In this document: piece after piece, positions 1-8,738 of the stretch
Numbering within the stretch: position 1 is the stretch's first letter
How the letters are laid out: every line of letters starts with the position of its first letter
Assembly (NCBI RefSeq): GCF_020177265.1
Contig: NZ_JAIVMC010000001.1
Coordinates: 186,001-250,000, forward strand
DNA length: 64,000 nt
Direction: 5' to 3'
DNA from: Pseudooceanicola marinus
GTDB taxonomy: Bacteria; Pseudomonadota; Alphaproteobacteria; Rhodobacterales; Rhodobacteraceae
Program-made: the position numbers and the translations under genes
Notes under the pieces: model-generated
The model's input: only the letters and a program-made list of their open reading frames with translations
What the model was told of the DNA's origin: nothing
Databases searched by the model: none

Positions 1-145
1 GGTCACACGCGTTCTTGACCGGATAGAGACCGATTCCGGTCTCATTGATGCCGCCTTCGACCTTGATAACGTCCTCTCAATGGACCAGATCGCCAGGGCC
101 TATGCCTGGGAAAACGTCAATTCCGGCGTTGCGGCGGTGACTTGA
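1..145 (+). CDS. dxr: 1-deoxy-D-xylulose 5-phosphate reductoisomerase, C-terminal fragment (partial)
   Basis: An open frame entering from the left edge (first full codon at base 2) ends at TGA 143-145. It encodes about 47 residues with a helical, acidic end (GLIDAAFDLDNVLSMDQIAR) that resembles the C-terminal helical domain of Dxr, the second enzyme of the MEP isoprenoid pathway. The call leans on context: dxr directly before rseP and bamA is a usual order in Rhodobacterales. The catalytic and NADPH-binding parts lie outside the window, so this is an inference from a short tail plus synteny. Confidence 0.65.
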   Translation, partial: VTRVLDRIETDSGLIDAAFDLDNVLSMDQIARAYAWENVNSGVAAVT

Positions 146-176
146 GAGCTTTTCAAATAGGAAGACGTAGACCTTT

Positions 177-1535
177 ATGACCAGTTTCCTGCCAGAGTTC
201 GGCAACGCCCTTTACGTGATCATCGCCTTCGTCGTCGCCCTGTCGATCATCGTCGCGATCCATGAATACGGCCATTACATCATCGGCCGCGTGTCGGGCA
301 TCAAGGCAGAGGTCTTCTCCCTGGGATTCGGCCCCGTCCTGTTTTCCCGCGTCGACCGTCACGGCACCCGCTGGCAGCTGGCCGCGCTGCCCTTCGGCGG
401 CTACGTGAAGTTCCTGGGCGATGGTGATGCGGCCTCCTCCGGTCCCGATGAGGAGGCGATTTCGCGCCTCAGCGCAGAGGATCGCCGGCACACCATGCTG
501 GGCGCGCCGCTCTGGGCACGTTCGGCCACCGTGGCGGCGGGGCCGGTCTTCAATTTCATCCTGTCGATCCTGCTGTTCGCCGGTCTCTTCCTGGCACGGG
601 GCCAGGTGGCCGAGCCGCTGGCCGTGGGAGAGCTGCGCCCGCTGCCGCCCGCGCTGTCGCAGGGCGCCGATCTGCGCCCAGGGGATGAGATCCTGGCCAT
701 CGGTGGCGTCGACCTGCCGGGAATGGACGATGCCGAGGGCATGTCCGGCTTCTCCGACGCGCTGCCGCAGGCGGCCCAGCTGGACTACCGCCTGCGCCGC
801 GATGGCCAGGAGGTGACGGTGCCCGGCCCCTATCCCTATCCGCCCATCGTGCTGCAACTGGCGCCCAACTCGGCCGCCTATGACATCGGCATGAAACCGG
901 GCGACGTGATCACCGGCATCGACAGCACGCAGATCTTCGCCTTCGACCAGCTGAAGACACGGGTCGAAGGCTCCGAAGGGGCGACTCTGCTGCTGGATGT
1001 CTGGCGGCCCGAGACCGGGGAGACCCTGGAATTCGCCCTGACCCCGCGCCGGGTCGATGAACCCGCGCCCGAAGGCGGCTTCCGCACCGAATGGCGGATC
1101 GGCATTGCCGGGGGCATGGCCTTCGACCTGGCGACCGAACGGGCCGGGGTTCTGGAGTCGCTCCGGGGCGGGGTGCTGCAGACCTGGGGCGTGATCACCA
1201 GCTCGCTGTCTGGCATCTGGCATATGATCACCGGGGCGATTTCGTCCTGCAACATGTCCGGCCCGATCGGCATCGCCAAGACCTCCGGCGCGATGGCCAG
1301 CCAGGGCACCACCAGCTTCCTGTGGTTCGTCGCGGCCCTGTCCACGGGCGTGGGCCTGCTGAACCTATTCCCGGTGCCGATCCTGGACGGCGGGCACCTG
1401 GTCTTCCATGCCTACGAGGCCGTGGCGGGCAAGCCGCCGTCGGACGGTGCGCTGCGGGTTCTGATGGCCGTCGGCCTGACCATCGTGCTGTCGGTTATGG
1501 TCTTTGCCCTGACCAACGACGTTTTCTGCCCCTGA
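177..1535 (+). CDS. rseP: RIP site-2 zinc metalloprotease RseP
   Basis: 452-residue inner-membrane intramembrane protease of the site-2 family, which cleaves anti-sigma factors and signal-peptide remnants within the membrane. The first membrane helix carries the zinc motif HEYGH at residues 29-33. A central region with PDZ-type glycine motifs (around LRPGDEILAIGG and MKPGDVITGI) suggests two PDZ domains. The C-terminal helix has the conserved NLFPVPILDGGH segment that supplies the third zinc ligand. It begins 31 nt after the dxr stop. The position between dxr and bamA fits a role in envelope homeostasis. The length is normal for the family. Confidence 0.95.
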   Translation: MTSFLPEFGNALYVIIAFVVALSIIVAIHEYGHYIIGRVSGIKAEVFSLGFGPVLFSRVDRHGTRWQLAALPFGGYVKFLGDGDAASSGPDEEAISRLSAEDRRHTMLGAPLWARSATVAAGPVFNFILSILLFAGLFLARGQVAEPLAVGELRPLPPALSQGADLRPGDEILAIGGVDLPGMDDAEGMSGFSDALPQAAQLDYRLRRDGQEVTVPGPYPYPPIVLQLAPNSAAYDIGMKPGDVITGIDSTQIFAFDQLKTRVEGSEGATLLLDVWRPETGETLEFALTPRRVDEPAPEGGFRTEWRIGIAGGMAFDLATERAGVLESLRGGVLQTWGVITSSLSGIWHMITGAISSCNMSGPIGIAKTSGAMASQGTTSFLWFVAALSTGVGLLNLFPVPILDGGHLVFHAYEAVAGKPPSDGALRVLMAVGLTIVLSVMVFALTNDVFCP

Positions 1536-1704
1536 CGTCCGGGGGCGTCCCGACGGATCGGCGGCCCCCTCCCGGCAGAGGTCATTTCCTGACTCGGCAA
1601 GGGCGGGGGCGCTCCGCCTGATTTTTGCCGCATTCCGATGGGATAACTGTGCGCGATTGCGGGCCCGAGGGGCCCAAGTCGCGTACGGGAAAGGTTGGAA
1701 CGAA

Positions 1705-1836
1705 ATGACGCTTCTTCAGAAAAGCTACCGTGGCCTGTCGGTGCTGTTCGAACTGAACGTCGATCTGTTGCTCTACGCGGGGCTGACGGCGCTGGCGCTT
1801 TCGGCGGGTGCCTACATGGGCCAGATCCTGTTCTGA
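1705..1836 (+). CDS. small single-pass membrane protein (43 aa)
   Basis: A 43-codon frame lies in the gap between rseP and bamA. The protein starts MTLLQKSYRG and then has one hydrophobic stretch, about residues 18-42, rich in Leu, Ala and Gly, predicted as a single transmembrane helix. The basic N-terminus would face the cytoplasm. It is followed 73 nt later by a hairpin with a T run, so it could form a short transcript or be the last gene of the dxr-rseP unit. The upstream Shine-Dalgarno is weak (AAGGTTGGAA). I do not recognise the family. The hydrophobic design and position beside envelope genes make it plausible as a real gene. Confidence 0.5.
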   Translation: MTLLQKSYRGLSVLFELNVDLLLYAGLTALALSAGAYMGQILF

Positions 1837-1909
1837 GCGGCCTTTGGCCGGGCCCTGGCGGGCGCTGAAACGGCCATCTCTTCCCCACTTCGGACCCGGG
1901 CCTAACCCG

Positions 1910-1940
1910 ACGCGCGCGGCGACACGTCCCGCGCGTTTTC
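1910..1940 (+). terminator. intrinsic terminator before bamA
   Basis: ACGCGCG at 1910-1916 pairs with CGCGCGT at 1930-1936, extended by inner GG/CC pairing, and TTTT follows at 1936-1939. It would separate transcription of rseP and the small membrane gene from bamA. Confidence 0.65.
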
Positions 1941-1945
1941 CTGTT

Positions 1946-1974
1946 TTGACAAGCGGTTATTAACCCGATACTCA
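1946..1974 (+). promoter_or_regulatory. candidate bamA promoter
   Basis: A perfect TTGACA sits at 1946-1951, directly after the terminator. The matching -10 is not clean: GATACT (1967-1972, 15-nt spacing) or TACTCA (1969-1974, 17-nt spacing). If the second is used, transcription would start about 8 nt before the first ATG of bamA, which favours the second ATG at 2009. Confidence 0.4.
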
Positions 1975-1987
1975 CGTCTTAACTGGG

Positions 1988-4357
1988 ATGTCTGACTGGG
2001 TTTGGAATATGACGAATACCTTTGGAGCCGGGGCTGCCACCTCCGTTCGCCGCAACAAATTTTCCTTGCCTCTGGCAGCTGCGATTTTCGCCATTGTTTC
2101 AGGCGTTTCTCTCACCGCGCCGGACGCGGTGCTGGCACAGAGCTACCGGTTCAACGCGGTCGCCATCGAAGGCAACCAGCGGATCCCCGACGCCACCGTC
2201 GTCTCCTACGCGGGAATCGGGCGCGGTGAGGCCGTCACGGCGGCAGAGCTGAACGACGCCTACCAGAACATCGTCAATTCCGGTCTCTTCGAGACCGTCG
2301 AGCTGACGCCGCGCGGCGGCACCCTGGTCATCAACGTCACCGAATACCCGACGATCAACCGCATCTCCTTCGAGGGGAACCGCCGGATCAAGGACGATGC
2401 CCTGACGGAAATCGTGCAGTCGACCTCCCGCCAGGTCTTCTCGCCGACCCGGGCCGAGGCCGATGCCGCGCTGATCTCCGAGGCCTATTCCCAGCAGGGC
2501 CGGCTGGCGGCGCGCGTCACCCCGCGCATCATCCGCCGTTCGGACAACCGCGTCGATCTGGTGTTCGAGGTCTTCGAGGGCGACAACGCCGAGGTCGAAC
2601 GGATCTCCTTCGTCGGCAACACCGTCTATTCCGACCGTCGCCTGCGCCAGGTGCTGGAATCGAAACAGGCCGGTCTGCTGCGGGCCTTCTTCCGCTCGGA
2701 CACCTTCGTGGCCGACCGGATCGAGTTTGACCGCCAGGTGCTGAACGATTTCTACCAGTCGCGCGGCTACGTCGACTTTCGGATCACCGGCGTCTCTGCC
2801 GAGCTGTCGCCCGAGCGCGACGGCTACGTCCTGACCTTCAACGTTCAGGAAGGGCAGCCCTTCGAGTTCGGTCAGATCACCACGGTCAGCGAATATGAAG
2901 GCGTCGACGCGGCACCCTACCAGGAGGCCCTGCGCATCAAGCCGGGCCAGACCTATACCCCCACCGATGTCGAAAACTCGATCACCCGGATGGAGCGCCT
3001 GGCCGTGCGCCAGGGCCGCGACTTCCTGCGGATCGAGCCGCGCATCACCCGCAACGACCGCGATCTGACGCTGGATGTGGAATTCGTCCTGTCGCGCGGC
3101 CCGCGGGTCTTCGTCGAGCGGATCGACATCGAGGGCAACACAACCACCCTGGACCGCGTGATCCGCCAGGAGTTCCGCATGGCCGAGGGCGACCCCTTCA
3201 ATCCGCGTGAGATCCGCCAGACCGCGGAGCGCATCCGCGCGCTCGGGTTCTTCTCGACCGCCGACGTGAACGCGCGCGAGGGCACCCGCCCGGACCAGGT
3301 CATCCTCGACGTGGATGTCGAAGAGGCGCCCACCGGCTCGCTGTCCTTCGGCGGGACCTATTCGACCACCGACGGTTTCGGGCTTCAGGTCGCCTTCCAG
3401 GAACGCAACTTCCTGGGCCGGGGCCAGACCCTGGGGGTGACGGTGTCGGGTGTCAGCTCGAACACCAACTACTCGATCAACTTCGTTGAACCGCGCCTGC
3501 TGGGCCGGGATCTGCGGCTGAACTTCGGCCTGTCCTACAGTGAGTCCGAATCCGATTATTCGGACTACAACGCGATCAGCGGCTCCTTCACCACGGGCCT
3601 GACCTTCCCGCTGAGCGAACAGTCGAGCCTGAACCTGAACTACAAGCTGAACGCGCGGGACATCAATCTCGACGACGACAGCGATGTTGGCCCGCTGCTG
3701 CGGGCCGAGGCGGAAGAGGATCTGCGCTATTCTTCCTCCGTGGGCTACACCTATGCCTATGACACGCGCCTGACGGGGCTGAACCCGAACGCCGGCATCC
3801 TGCTGGAATTCGGCCAGGACTTCGGCGGGGTCGGCGGCGACGTGGAATTCATCCGCTCCACCGCGCGGGCGATCGCGCAGACCGCCGTCTGGAACGAGGA
3901 AGTGACCCTGCGGGCCACCTTCCGCGCCGGCAACATCTCGATGCTGGGCAGCAGCGATTCCATCGCGACCGACCGCTATCGGATCGGGTCGTCGATCATG
4001 CGGGGCTTCACCCCCGACGGGATCGGCCCGCGGCAGTATTCGCCCGGCAACTACGACGATGCCCTGGGAGGCACCACCTACGCCGTGGCGCAGTTTGATG
4101 CCGAATTCCCGCTGGGCCTGCCCGAAGAACTGGGCATCACCGGTGGTGTCTTCTACGACGTCGGCTCCGTCTGGGGGCTGGATCAGTCGGCCAGCGATGT
4201 CTTCTACGAGGACTTCTCGCTGCGCCAGGTCGTCGGTGTCTCGCTGTTCTGGGATACGCCGGTCGGGCCGCTGCGCTTCAACTGGACGACGGCGTTGCAG
4301 AAGGAAGACTTCGACGAGGAGCAGACCTTCGACCTCTCCATCCGGACGGATTTCTGA
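1988..4357 (+). CDS. bamA: outer membrane protein assembly factor BamA
   Basis: 789-residue Omp85-family protein that folds and inserts beta-barrel proteins into the outer membrane. A basic N-terminus and hydrophobic core end at a cleavage-like AVLAQS, giving a signal peptide. Five POTRA repeats follow (recurring patterns such as ISFEGNRRIKDD and IDIEGNTTTLD), then a barrel of alternating aromatic and charged strands. The end, LSIRTDF, finishes with the aromatic C-terminal residue typical of barrel proteins. ATG 1988 and ATG 2009 (MTNTFGAG) are both possible; the latter gives a more usual leader and fits the promoter better. It heads the bamA-ompH-fabZ-lpxA-lpxI-lpxB run. Confidence 0.95.
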   Translation: MSDWVWNMTNTFGAGAATSVRRNKFSLPLAAAIFAIVSGVSLTAPDAVLAQSYRFNAVAIEGNQRIPDATVVSYAGIGRGEAVTAAELNDAYQNIVNSGLFETVELTPRGGTLVINVTEYPTINRISFEGNRRIKDDALTEIVQSTSRQVFSPTRAEADAALISEAYSQQGRLAARVTPRIIRRSDNRVDLVFEVFEGDNAEVERISFVGNTVYSDRRLRQVLESKQAGLLRAFFRSDTFVADRIEFDRQVLNDFYQSRGYVDFRITGVSAELSPERDGYVLTFNVQEGQPFEFGQITTVSEYEGVDAAPYQEALRIKPGQTYTPTDVENSITRMERLAVRQGRDFLRIEPRITRNDRDLTLDVEFVLSRGPRVFVERIDIEGNTTTLDRVIRQEFRMAEGDPFNPREIRQTAERIRALGFFSTADVNAREGTRPDQVILDVDVEEAPTGSLSFGGTYSTTDGFGLQVAFQERNFLGRGQTLGVTVSGVSSNTNYSINFVEPRLLGRDLRLNFGLSYSESESDYSDYNAISGSFTTGLTFPLSEQSSLNLNYKLNARDINLDDDSDVGPLLRAEAEEDLRYSSSVGYTYAYDTRLTGLNPNAGILLEFGQDFGGVGGDVEFIRSTARAIAQTAVWNEEVTLRATFRAGNISMLGSSDSIATDRYRIGSSIMRGFTPDGIGPRQYSPGNYDDALGGTTYAVAQFDAEFPLGLPEELGITGGVFYDVGSVWGLDQSASDVFYEDFSLRQVVGVSLFWDTPVGPLRFNWTTALQKEDFDEEQTFDLSIRTDF

Positions 4358-4365
4358 GGACCGGC

Positions 4366-5169
4366 GTGTCGACATTTTCCACCTTTTTCGGGGCCCCGGT
4401 CCGGCTTGCGCTGGCCGGGGCCCTTGCGTTTTCCCTGCTGGGCGCAGCGCCGTCGATGGCGCAGGGCCAGGCCGCGCAGCAGTTGCGCTCCCCGGTGCTG
4501 GTCATCGACAGCGAACGGCTCTTTTCCGAAAGCGACTACGCGCAGCAACTGGCCGAGGAGCTGGAGGCCCGCGCCGCCGAGATCGCGGCGGAGAACCGGC
4601 GGATCGAGGCCGAGCTGGCGGAGGAAGAACGCACCCTGACGGAACGTCGGGCGGAGATGGATCCGCAGGCCTTCCGGGACCTGGCCGATGCCTTCGACGA
4701 GAAGGTGATCCGCATCCGCCGCGAACGCGACCTGGAGGCGCAGGGCCTTGGCGAGGACAGCGAGGCGATCCGGCGGGAGTTCCTGGTGTCCGTCGAACCC
4801 GTTTTGGATCGATTGATGCAGGAGGCCGGGACTGCGGTGATCCTCGAACGTCGCACGGTCTTCGTGACGCGGGAAGCGGTGGATGTGACCGATGAGGCCA
4901 TCCGCCGGATCGATGCCGCCCTTCTGTCGCGGCCGGAGGACGGCGCCGACACGGACAGGGGCACCGACGCCGAGACTGACCCCGAGGCCGGGATCGGATC
5001 AGAGCCTGCGCAGCAACCCGGTGCCGCGCCCGAGGGGCCGACCGAAGGTGCGCTGACCGGCGGCAGCCTGACGGAAGACGGGCTGACCGAAGGCGTCACG
5101 GCGCCCGACGGCGGTGTCTTGCCGGAGGTGCCGGAGCAGGCGCCCGCAGGGGCGACCTCCGGCGACTGA
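4366..5169 (+). CDS. skp: OmpH/Skp-family periplasmic chaperone with extended tail
   Basis: 267 residues, starting at GTG 4366 eight bases after bamA. A signal peptide (hydrophobic to about residue 32, ending SMAQGQ) precedes the core LVIDSERLFSESDYAQQLAEEL, typical of OmpH. A long charged coiled-coil region rich in Glu, Arg and Ala then forms the tentacle helices. Skp proteins hold unfolded outer-membrane proteins in the periplasm for BamA, so the adjacency is functional. It is longer than E. coli Skp (about 160 aa) because of a roughly 75-residue acidic, Thr/Pro/Gly-rich low-complexity tail from about residue 190. Confidence 0.88.
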   Translation: MSTFSTFFGAPVRLALAGALAFSLLGAAPSMAQGQAAQQLRSPVLVIDSERLFSESDYAQQLAEELEARAAEIAAENRRIEAELAEEERTLTERRAEMDPQAFRDLADAFDEKVIRIRRERDLEAQGLGEDSEAIRREFLVSVEPVLDRLMQEAGTAVILERRTVFVTREAVDVTDEAIRRIDAALLSRPEDGADTDRGTDAETDPEAGIGSEPAQQPGAAPEGPTEGALTGGSLTEDGLTEGVTAPDGGVLPEVPEQAPAGATSGD

Positions 5170-5321
5170 GCTGCCCCACGGGTTGGGTGGCGCCGCGCAT
5201 CCGCCAGTAGGGCGCCTGCCGCTTGCCGCCGCGCGGGTGACTTGCTAGGGACACAGGGACACGGGGCTTCCCCGGAGGCGCCCCAGGGGCGCGCCCCCGG
5301 GACCGCATGAGGAAAGATTTC

Positions 5322-5798
5322 ATGACCGAGACGCTGCAAACCGCCGATATCGCTCGTATTCAGCGTATTATTCCGCACCGCTATCCCTTCCTGCTGGTCG
5401 ACAAGGTCGTCGACATCGACGGCTACAGCTCGGGGCGGGGCATCAAGAACGTCACCATGAACGAACCGCATTTCCAGGGGCATTTCCCGGGCAAGCCGAT
5501 CATGCCCGGCGTGACCATCGTCGAGGCGATGGCCCAGACCGCCGGCGTCATGGTGGGCGCGGCCCTCGGCCTGGAAGACAAGAACGCGCTGATCTACTTC
5601 ATGTCGATCGAGAAGGCGAAGTTCCGCCGCATGGTCGTGCCCGGCGACGTGCTGGAGCTGCAGGTCGAAACCCTGCGCGGCAAGCCCGGCGCGAAGATGT
5701 GGAAATTCGGCGGCAAGGCGACCGTGGACGGGGACCTGGCCTGCGAGGCCGAGTTCATGGCCATGCTCGATCTGCCAGCCGACGCGGTCGAGGGCTGA
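5322..5798 (+). CDS. fabZ: 3-hydroxyacyl-[acyl-carrier-protein] dehydratase FabZ
   Basis: 158-residue hotdog-fold dehydratase that removes water from 3-hydroxyacyl-ACP in fatty acid elongation and supplies 3-hydroxyacyl chains shared with lipid A synthesis. The motif [15 protein letters not shown] carries the catalytic histidine (H54), with the paired Glu at 68. I chose ATG 5322 because GAGGAAAG sits just upstream; the in-frame ATG at 5307 would include that ribosome site. Downstream, lpxA starts four bases after the stop. No lpxD lies between the OmpH gene and fabZ. Confidence 0.95.
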   Translation: MTETLQTADIARIQRIIPHRYPFLLVDKVVDIDGYSSGRGIKNVTMNEPHFQGHFPGKPIMPGVTIVEAMAQTAGVMVGAALGLEDKNALIYFMSIEKAKFRRMVVPGDVLELQVETLRGKPGAKMWKFGGKATVDGDLACEAEFMAMLDLPADAVEG

Positions 5799-5801
5799 GC
5801 C

Positions 5802-6602
5802 ATGGCGATCAGCCACGAAGCCATCGTGCACCCCTCCGCCCATGTCGAGGATGGTGCCGAGATCGGCCCCGGCGCGCGGATCGGTCCCTTCTGCCACATC
5901 GGCGCCAAGGCCGTGATCGGCCCCCGGGTCGAGCTGATGAGCCATGTGGTGGTGCAGGGCCGGACCGAGATCGGGGAAGAGACGCTGGTGCATCCCTTCG
6001 CGGTGCTGGGCGGCATTCCCCAGGACCTGAAGTTCAAGGGCGAGGAAACCTCGCTGGTCATCGGCAAGCGCAACCGCATCCGTGAACACGTGTCGATGAA
6101 CACCGGCACCGAAGGCGGTGGCGGCGTGACCCGCGTGGGGGACGATGGGCTGTTCATGGCGGGGTCCCACGTGGCCCACGACTGCCAGGTCGGCAACCAT
6201 GTCATCATCGTCAACAACGCCGCCTTGGCGGGCCATTGCGTGATCGAGGACGAGGTCATCATCGGTGGCCTCTCGGGCGTGCACCAATGGGTGCGCATCG
6301 GCCGCGGCGCGATCATCGGCGCGGTGACCATGGTCACCAATGACGTGATCCCGCACGGGCTGGTGCAGGCGCCGCGGGGCCATCTCGATGGTCTGAACCT
6401 GGTCGGCTTGAAACGGCGCGGCGTCGCGCGGTCGGACATCACCGCTCTGCGCGCCGCCTTCCAGATGCTGGCCCAGGGCGAAGGTGCCTTCCAGGATCGC
6501 GCCCGCCGCCTGGGCGAAGAAACCGAAAGCGCCTATGTGCGCGAGATCGTCGATTTCATCACTGGCGAAAGCGACCGCTCCTTCCTGACCCCGGGCGGTT
6601 GA
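5802..6602 (+). CDS. lpxA: acyl-ACP--UDP-N-acetylglucosamine O-acyltransferase LpxA
   Basis: 266 residues, first enzyme of lipid A synthesis, transferring a 3-hydroxyacyl chain from ACP to UDP-GlcNAc in the cytoplasm. The N-terminal two thirds are a left-handed beta-helix of hexapeptide repeats (IGPGARIGPFCHIGAKAVIG). The catalytic His lies in SHVAHDCQVGNH, about residue 126. The C-terminal helical domain trimerises. The length matches the family. It sits between fabZ and lpxI with almost no spacing, so these genes are likely co-transcribed. Confidence 0.95.
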   Translation: MAISHEAIVHPSAHVEDGAEIGPGARIGPFCHIGAKAVIGPRVELMSHVVVQGRTEIGEETLVHPFAVLGGIPQDLKFKGEETSLVIGKRNRIREHVSMNTGTEGGGGVTRVGDDGLFMAGSHVAHDCQVGNHVIIVNNAALAGHCVIEDEVIIGGLSGVHQWVRIGRGAIIGAVTMVTNDVIPHGLVQAPRGHLDGLNLVGLKRRGVARSDITALRAAFQMLAQGEGAFQDRARRLGEETESAYVREIVDFITGESDRSFLTPGG

Positions 6603-6603
6603 G

Positions 6604-7485
6604 ATGGCGCTCTTCGGCAGGCGGGGCGGGGGCCGCGCGGCCCCCGCGCAGGACAGAACGGCGGCAGATGCGCCAGACGGGCGCCTCGCGATCATCGCCG
6701 GCGCTGGCGCGCTGCCCGTGGCCCTTGCCGAGGCCGAGCCAGAGGCCTTCCTCGTCTCCCTTGCGGGCATCGCCTGTGACCTGCCGGAAGAGCGGCTGAC
6801 CCGCTACCGCTTCGAGAAGCTTGGCAGCCTGTTTCGTGGGTTGAAGGACGCGGGCGTGACCCGCGTGGTCCTGGCGGGCAGCCTGGCGCGACCCGATTTC
6901 GACAAGACGGCGCTGGACGCCAAGATGCTGATGCTCGCCCCGCGCCTGCTGAAAGCCATGGGGCAGGGCGGGGACGACAGCCTGTTGCGGCTGGTGATTT
7001 CCATCTTCGAAGAAGAAGGCTTCGCCGTTCAGGGCGCCCATGAGGTCCTGCCTGATCTGATCGCGCCCACGCCCGGCCTTCTGGCCGGTCCCGCGCCAGA
7101 CGCCCAGCTCCGCGCCGATGCCACCCGAGGGGCGGAGATCCTAGCCCATATGGCGTCGCTGGACATCGGCCAGGCCTGTGTGGTGGCGGGTGGGCTGTGC
7201 CTTGGGATCGAGACACTTCAGGGCAGCGACGCGCTTCTGCGTTACGTGGCGACGACGCCCGAGCCCCTGCGGCGTGCGCCGGGCGTTTTCGTCAAGCGCC
7301 CCAAGGCCGGACAGGACCTGCGCGTCGACATGCCCGCCATCGGCCCCGCCACGGTCGAGGGGGCCCATGCAGCGGGCTTGGCGGCCATCGCCATCGCCCC
7401 GGGGGCCGTGCTGCTGCTGGACCGCGCGGCGATGCTGGCCCGGGCAGAGGATCTGGGCGTCACCATCTGGGTGCAGGAGGCATGA
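6604..7485 (+). CDS. lpxI: UDP-2,3-diacylglucosamine pyrophosphatase LpxI
   Basis: 293 residues of the DUF1009/LpxI family, which hydrolyses UDP-2,3-diacylglucosamine to lipid X and replaces LpxH in alphaproteobacteria. After a charged Gly/Ala/Arg-rich leader, the first domain starts LAIIAGAGALPVALAE. The C-terminal domain contains KRPKAGQDLRVDMPAIGP and AIAPGAVLLLDR, characteristic of the family. It starts one base after lpxA and its stop overlaps the lpxB start (ATGA), placing the pyrophosphatase exactly between the steps it links. Confidence 0.93.
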   Translation: MALFGRRGGGRAAPAQDRTAADAPDGRLAIIAGAGALPVALAEAEPEAFLVSLAGIACDLPEERLTRYRFEKLGSLFRGLKDAGVTRVVLAGSLARPDFDKTALDAKMLMLAPRLLKAMGQGGDDSLLRLVISIFEEEGFAVQGAHEVLPDLIAPTPGLLAGPAPDAQLRADATRGAEILAHMASLDIGQACVVAGGLCLGIETLQGSDALLRYVATTPEPLRRAPGVFVKRPKAGQDLRVDMPAIGPATVEGAHAAGLAAIAIAPGAVLLLDRAAMLARAEDLGVTIWVQEA

Positions 7486-8639
7486 TGCGCATCTTCGTCA
7501 TCGCGGGCGAGCCCTCGGGCGACAACCTCGGCGCCGCCGTTATGGCCGGGCTGAAGGAGCTGACGGGTGGCCAGGTCACCTTCGAGGGCGTGGGCGGCCC
7601 GGCGATGGAGGCCGAGGGCCTCACCTCGCGCTTTCCCATGTCGGAACTGTCGGTCATGGGGCTGGCGGAGATCCTGCCGAAGTATTTCCACCTGAAACGC
7701 CGAATCCGGGAATGCGCCGAGGCGGTGCTGGCCGATCCGCCGGATCTGCTGCTGACCATCGACAGCCCCGATTTCTGCCTGCGCGTGGCCAAGCTGGTGA
7801 AGGCGAAGTCGGACGTCCGCACAGTTCACTACGTCGCCCCCACGGTCTGGGCCTGGCGGCCGAAACGCGCCGTGAAGATGGCCCGCGTCATCGACCAGGT
7901 CCTGGCGCTTTTCCCCTTTGAGCCGCCGCTGATGCAGGCCGCCGGGATGGAATGCGATTTCGTCGGCCATCCGATCGCCACCCAGCCGATCGCCACGGTC
8001 GAGGAGGTGCACGACTTTCGCGTCCAAAGCGGCATCGGGGACGCCCCGGTCCTGCTGGTGCTGCCCGGCTCGCGCAGCGGCGAGGTCGCGCGCCTGGCGC
8101 CGGTCTTCGGCCCCGTGCTGCGCGACCTGCGCGCCCGCCACCCGGAACTGCGCTTCGTCCTGCCCGCCGCTGCCCATGTGGCTCCGCTGGTGGAGGAGCT
8201 GACGCGCGACTGGCCCACGGGGCTGATGATCCTCGACCCGCGCGACGCCGACCCGGCGGAATTCGCCCGGATCAAGCGCGCCGCCTTCCGGGCCGCCGAC
8301 CTGGCGCTGGCGGCCTCGGGCACCGTCTCGCTGGAGCTGGCCGCCAATGACACGCCGATGGTCATCGCCTACGACATGGCGCCGCTGACGCGGATGATCA
8401 TGCAGCGGATGCTGATCACCGACACGGTGACCCTGGTCAACCTGGTCTCCGACACGCGGGTGATCCCCGAGTTCATCGGCGATGACTGCGATGCAACGAA
8501 GATCGCCCCGGCCTTGTCCGCCGTGCTGGAGGATCCGACCGACCAGTTCGAGGCCCTCGACGTCACGATGGATCGCCTGGGCCGCGGCGGCGAGGCCCCG
8601 GGCCTGCGCGCCGCTCGCGCCATCCTCGCCCGTCTCTAG
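7482..8639 (+). CDS. lpxB: lipid-A-disaccharide synthase LpxB
   Basis: 385-residue GT-B glycosyltransferase (GT19) that condenses UDP-2,3-diacylglucosamine with lipid X to form the lipid A disaccharide at the inner membrane. The N-terminus MMRIFVIAGEPSGDNLGA is diagnostic. VHYVAPTVWAWRPKR and the C-terminal ASGTVSLELA segment are the other conserved blocks. ATG 7482 overlaps the lpxI stop, and ATG 7485 is an equally possible start. It is the last gene of the lipid A run and is followed by a hairpin shared with the convergent mnmA. Confidence 0.95.
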   Translation: MMRIFVIAGEPSGDNLGAAVMAGLKELTGGQVTFEGVGGPAMEAEGLTSRFPMSELSVMGLAEILPKYFHLKRRIRECAEAVLADPPDLLLTIDSPDFCLRVAKLVKAKSDVRTVHYVAPTVWAWRPKRAVKMARVIDQVLALFPFEPPLMQAAGMECDFVGHPIATQPIATVEEVHDFRVQSGIGDAPVLLVLPGSRSGEVARLAPVFGPVLRDLRARHPELRFVLPAAAHVAPLVEELTRDWPTGLMILDPRDADPAEFARIKRAAFRAADLALAASGTVSLELAANDTPMVIAYDMAPLTRMIMQRMLITDTVTLVNLVSDTRVIPEFIGDDCDATKIAPALSAVLEDPTDQFEALDVTMDRLGRGGEAPGLRAARAILARL

Positions 8640-8687
8640 GAAGGGGGCAGAGCCCCCCACGCCCCTTTTGCCGGGCCCCAAAAGGCA

Positions 8688-8716
8688 GAACGCGCGCCCC
8701 TGAGGGACGCGCGTTC
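8688..8716. terminator. hairpin between convergent lpxB and mnmA
   Basis: GAACGCGCG at 8688-8696 pairs exactly with CGCGCGTTC at 8708-8716, with further CCC/GGG pairing inside. There is no strong T run on either side, so it is terminator-like, possibly acting in both directions. Confidence 0.5.
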
Positions 8717-8738
8717 CTTCGTTCCTCTGGCGCCAAGG

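Noticed and set aside
4536-6770. 744-codon open frame on the - strand across ompH, fabZ and lpxA
   Set aside because: It is antisense to genes with clear families; the translation is rich in His, Gly, Ala and Arg without domains. It is the usual high-GC mirror frame.
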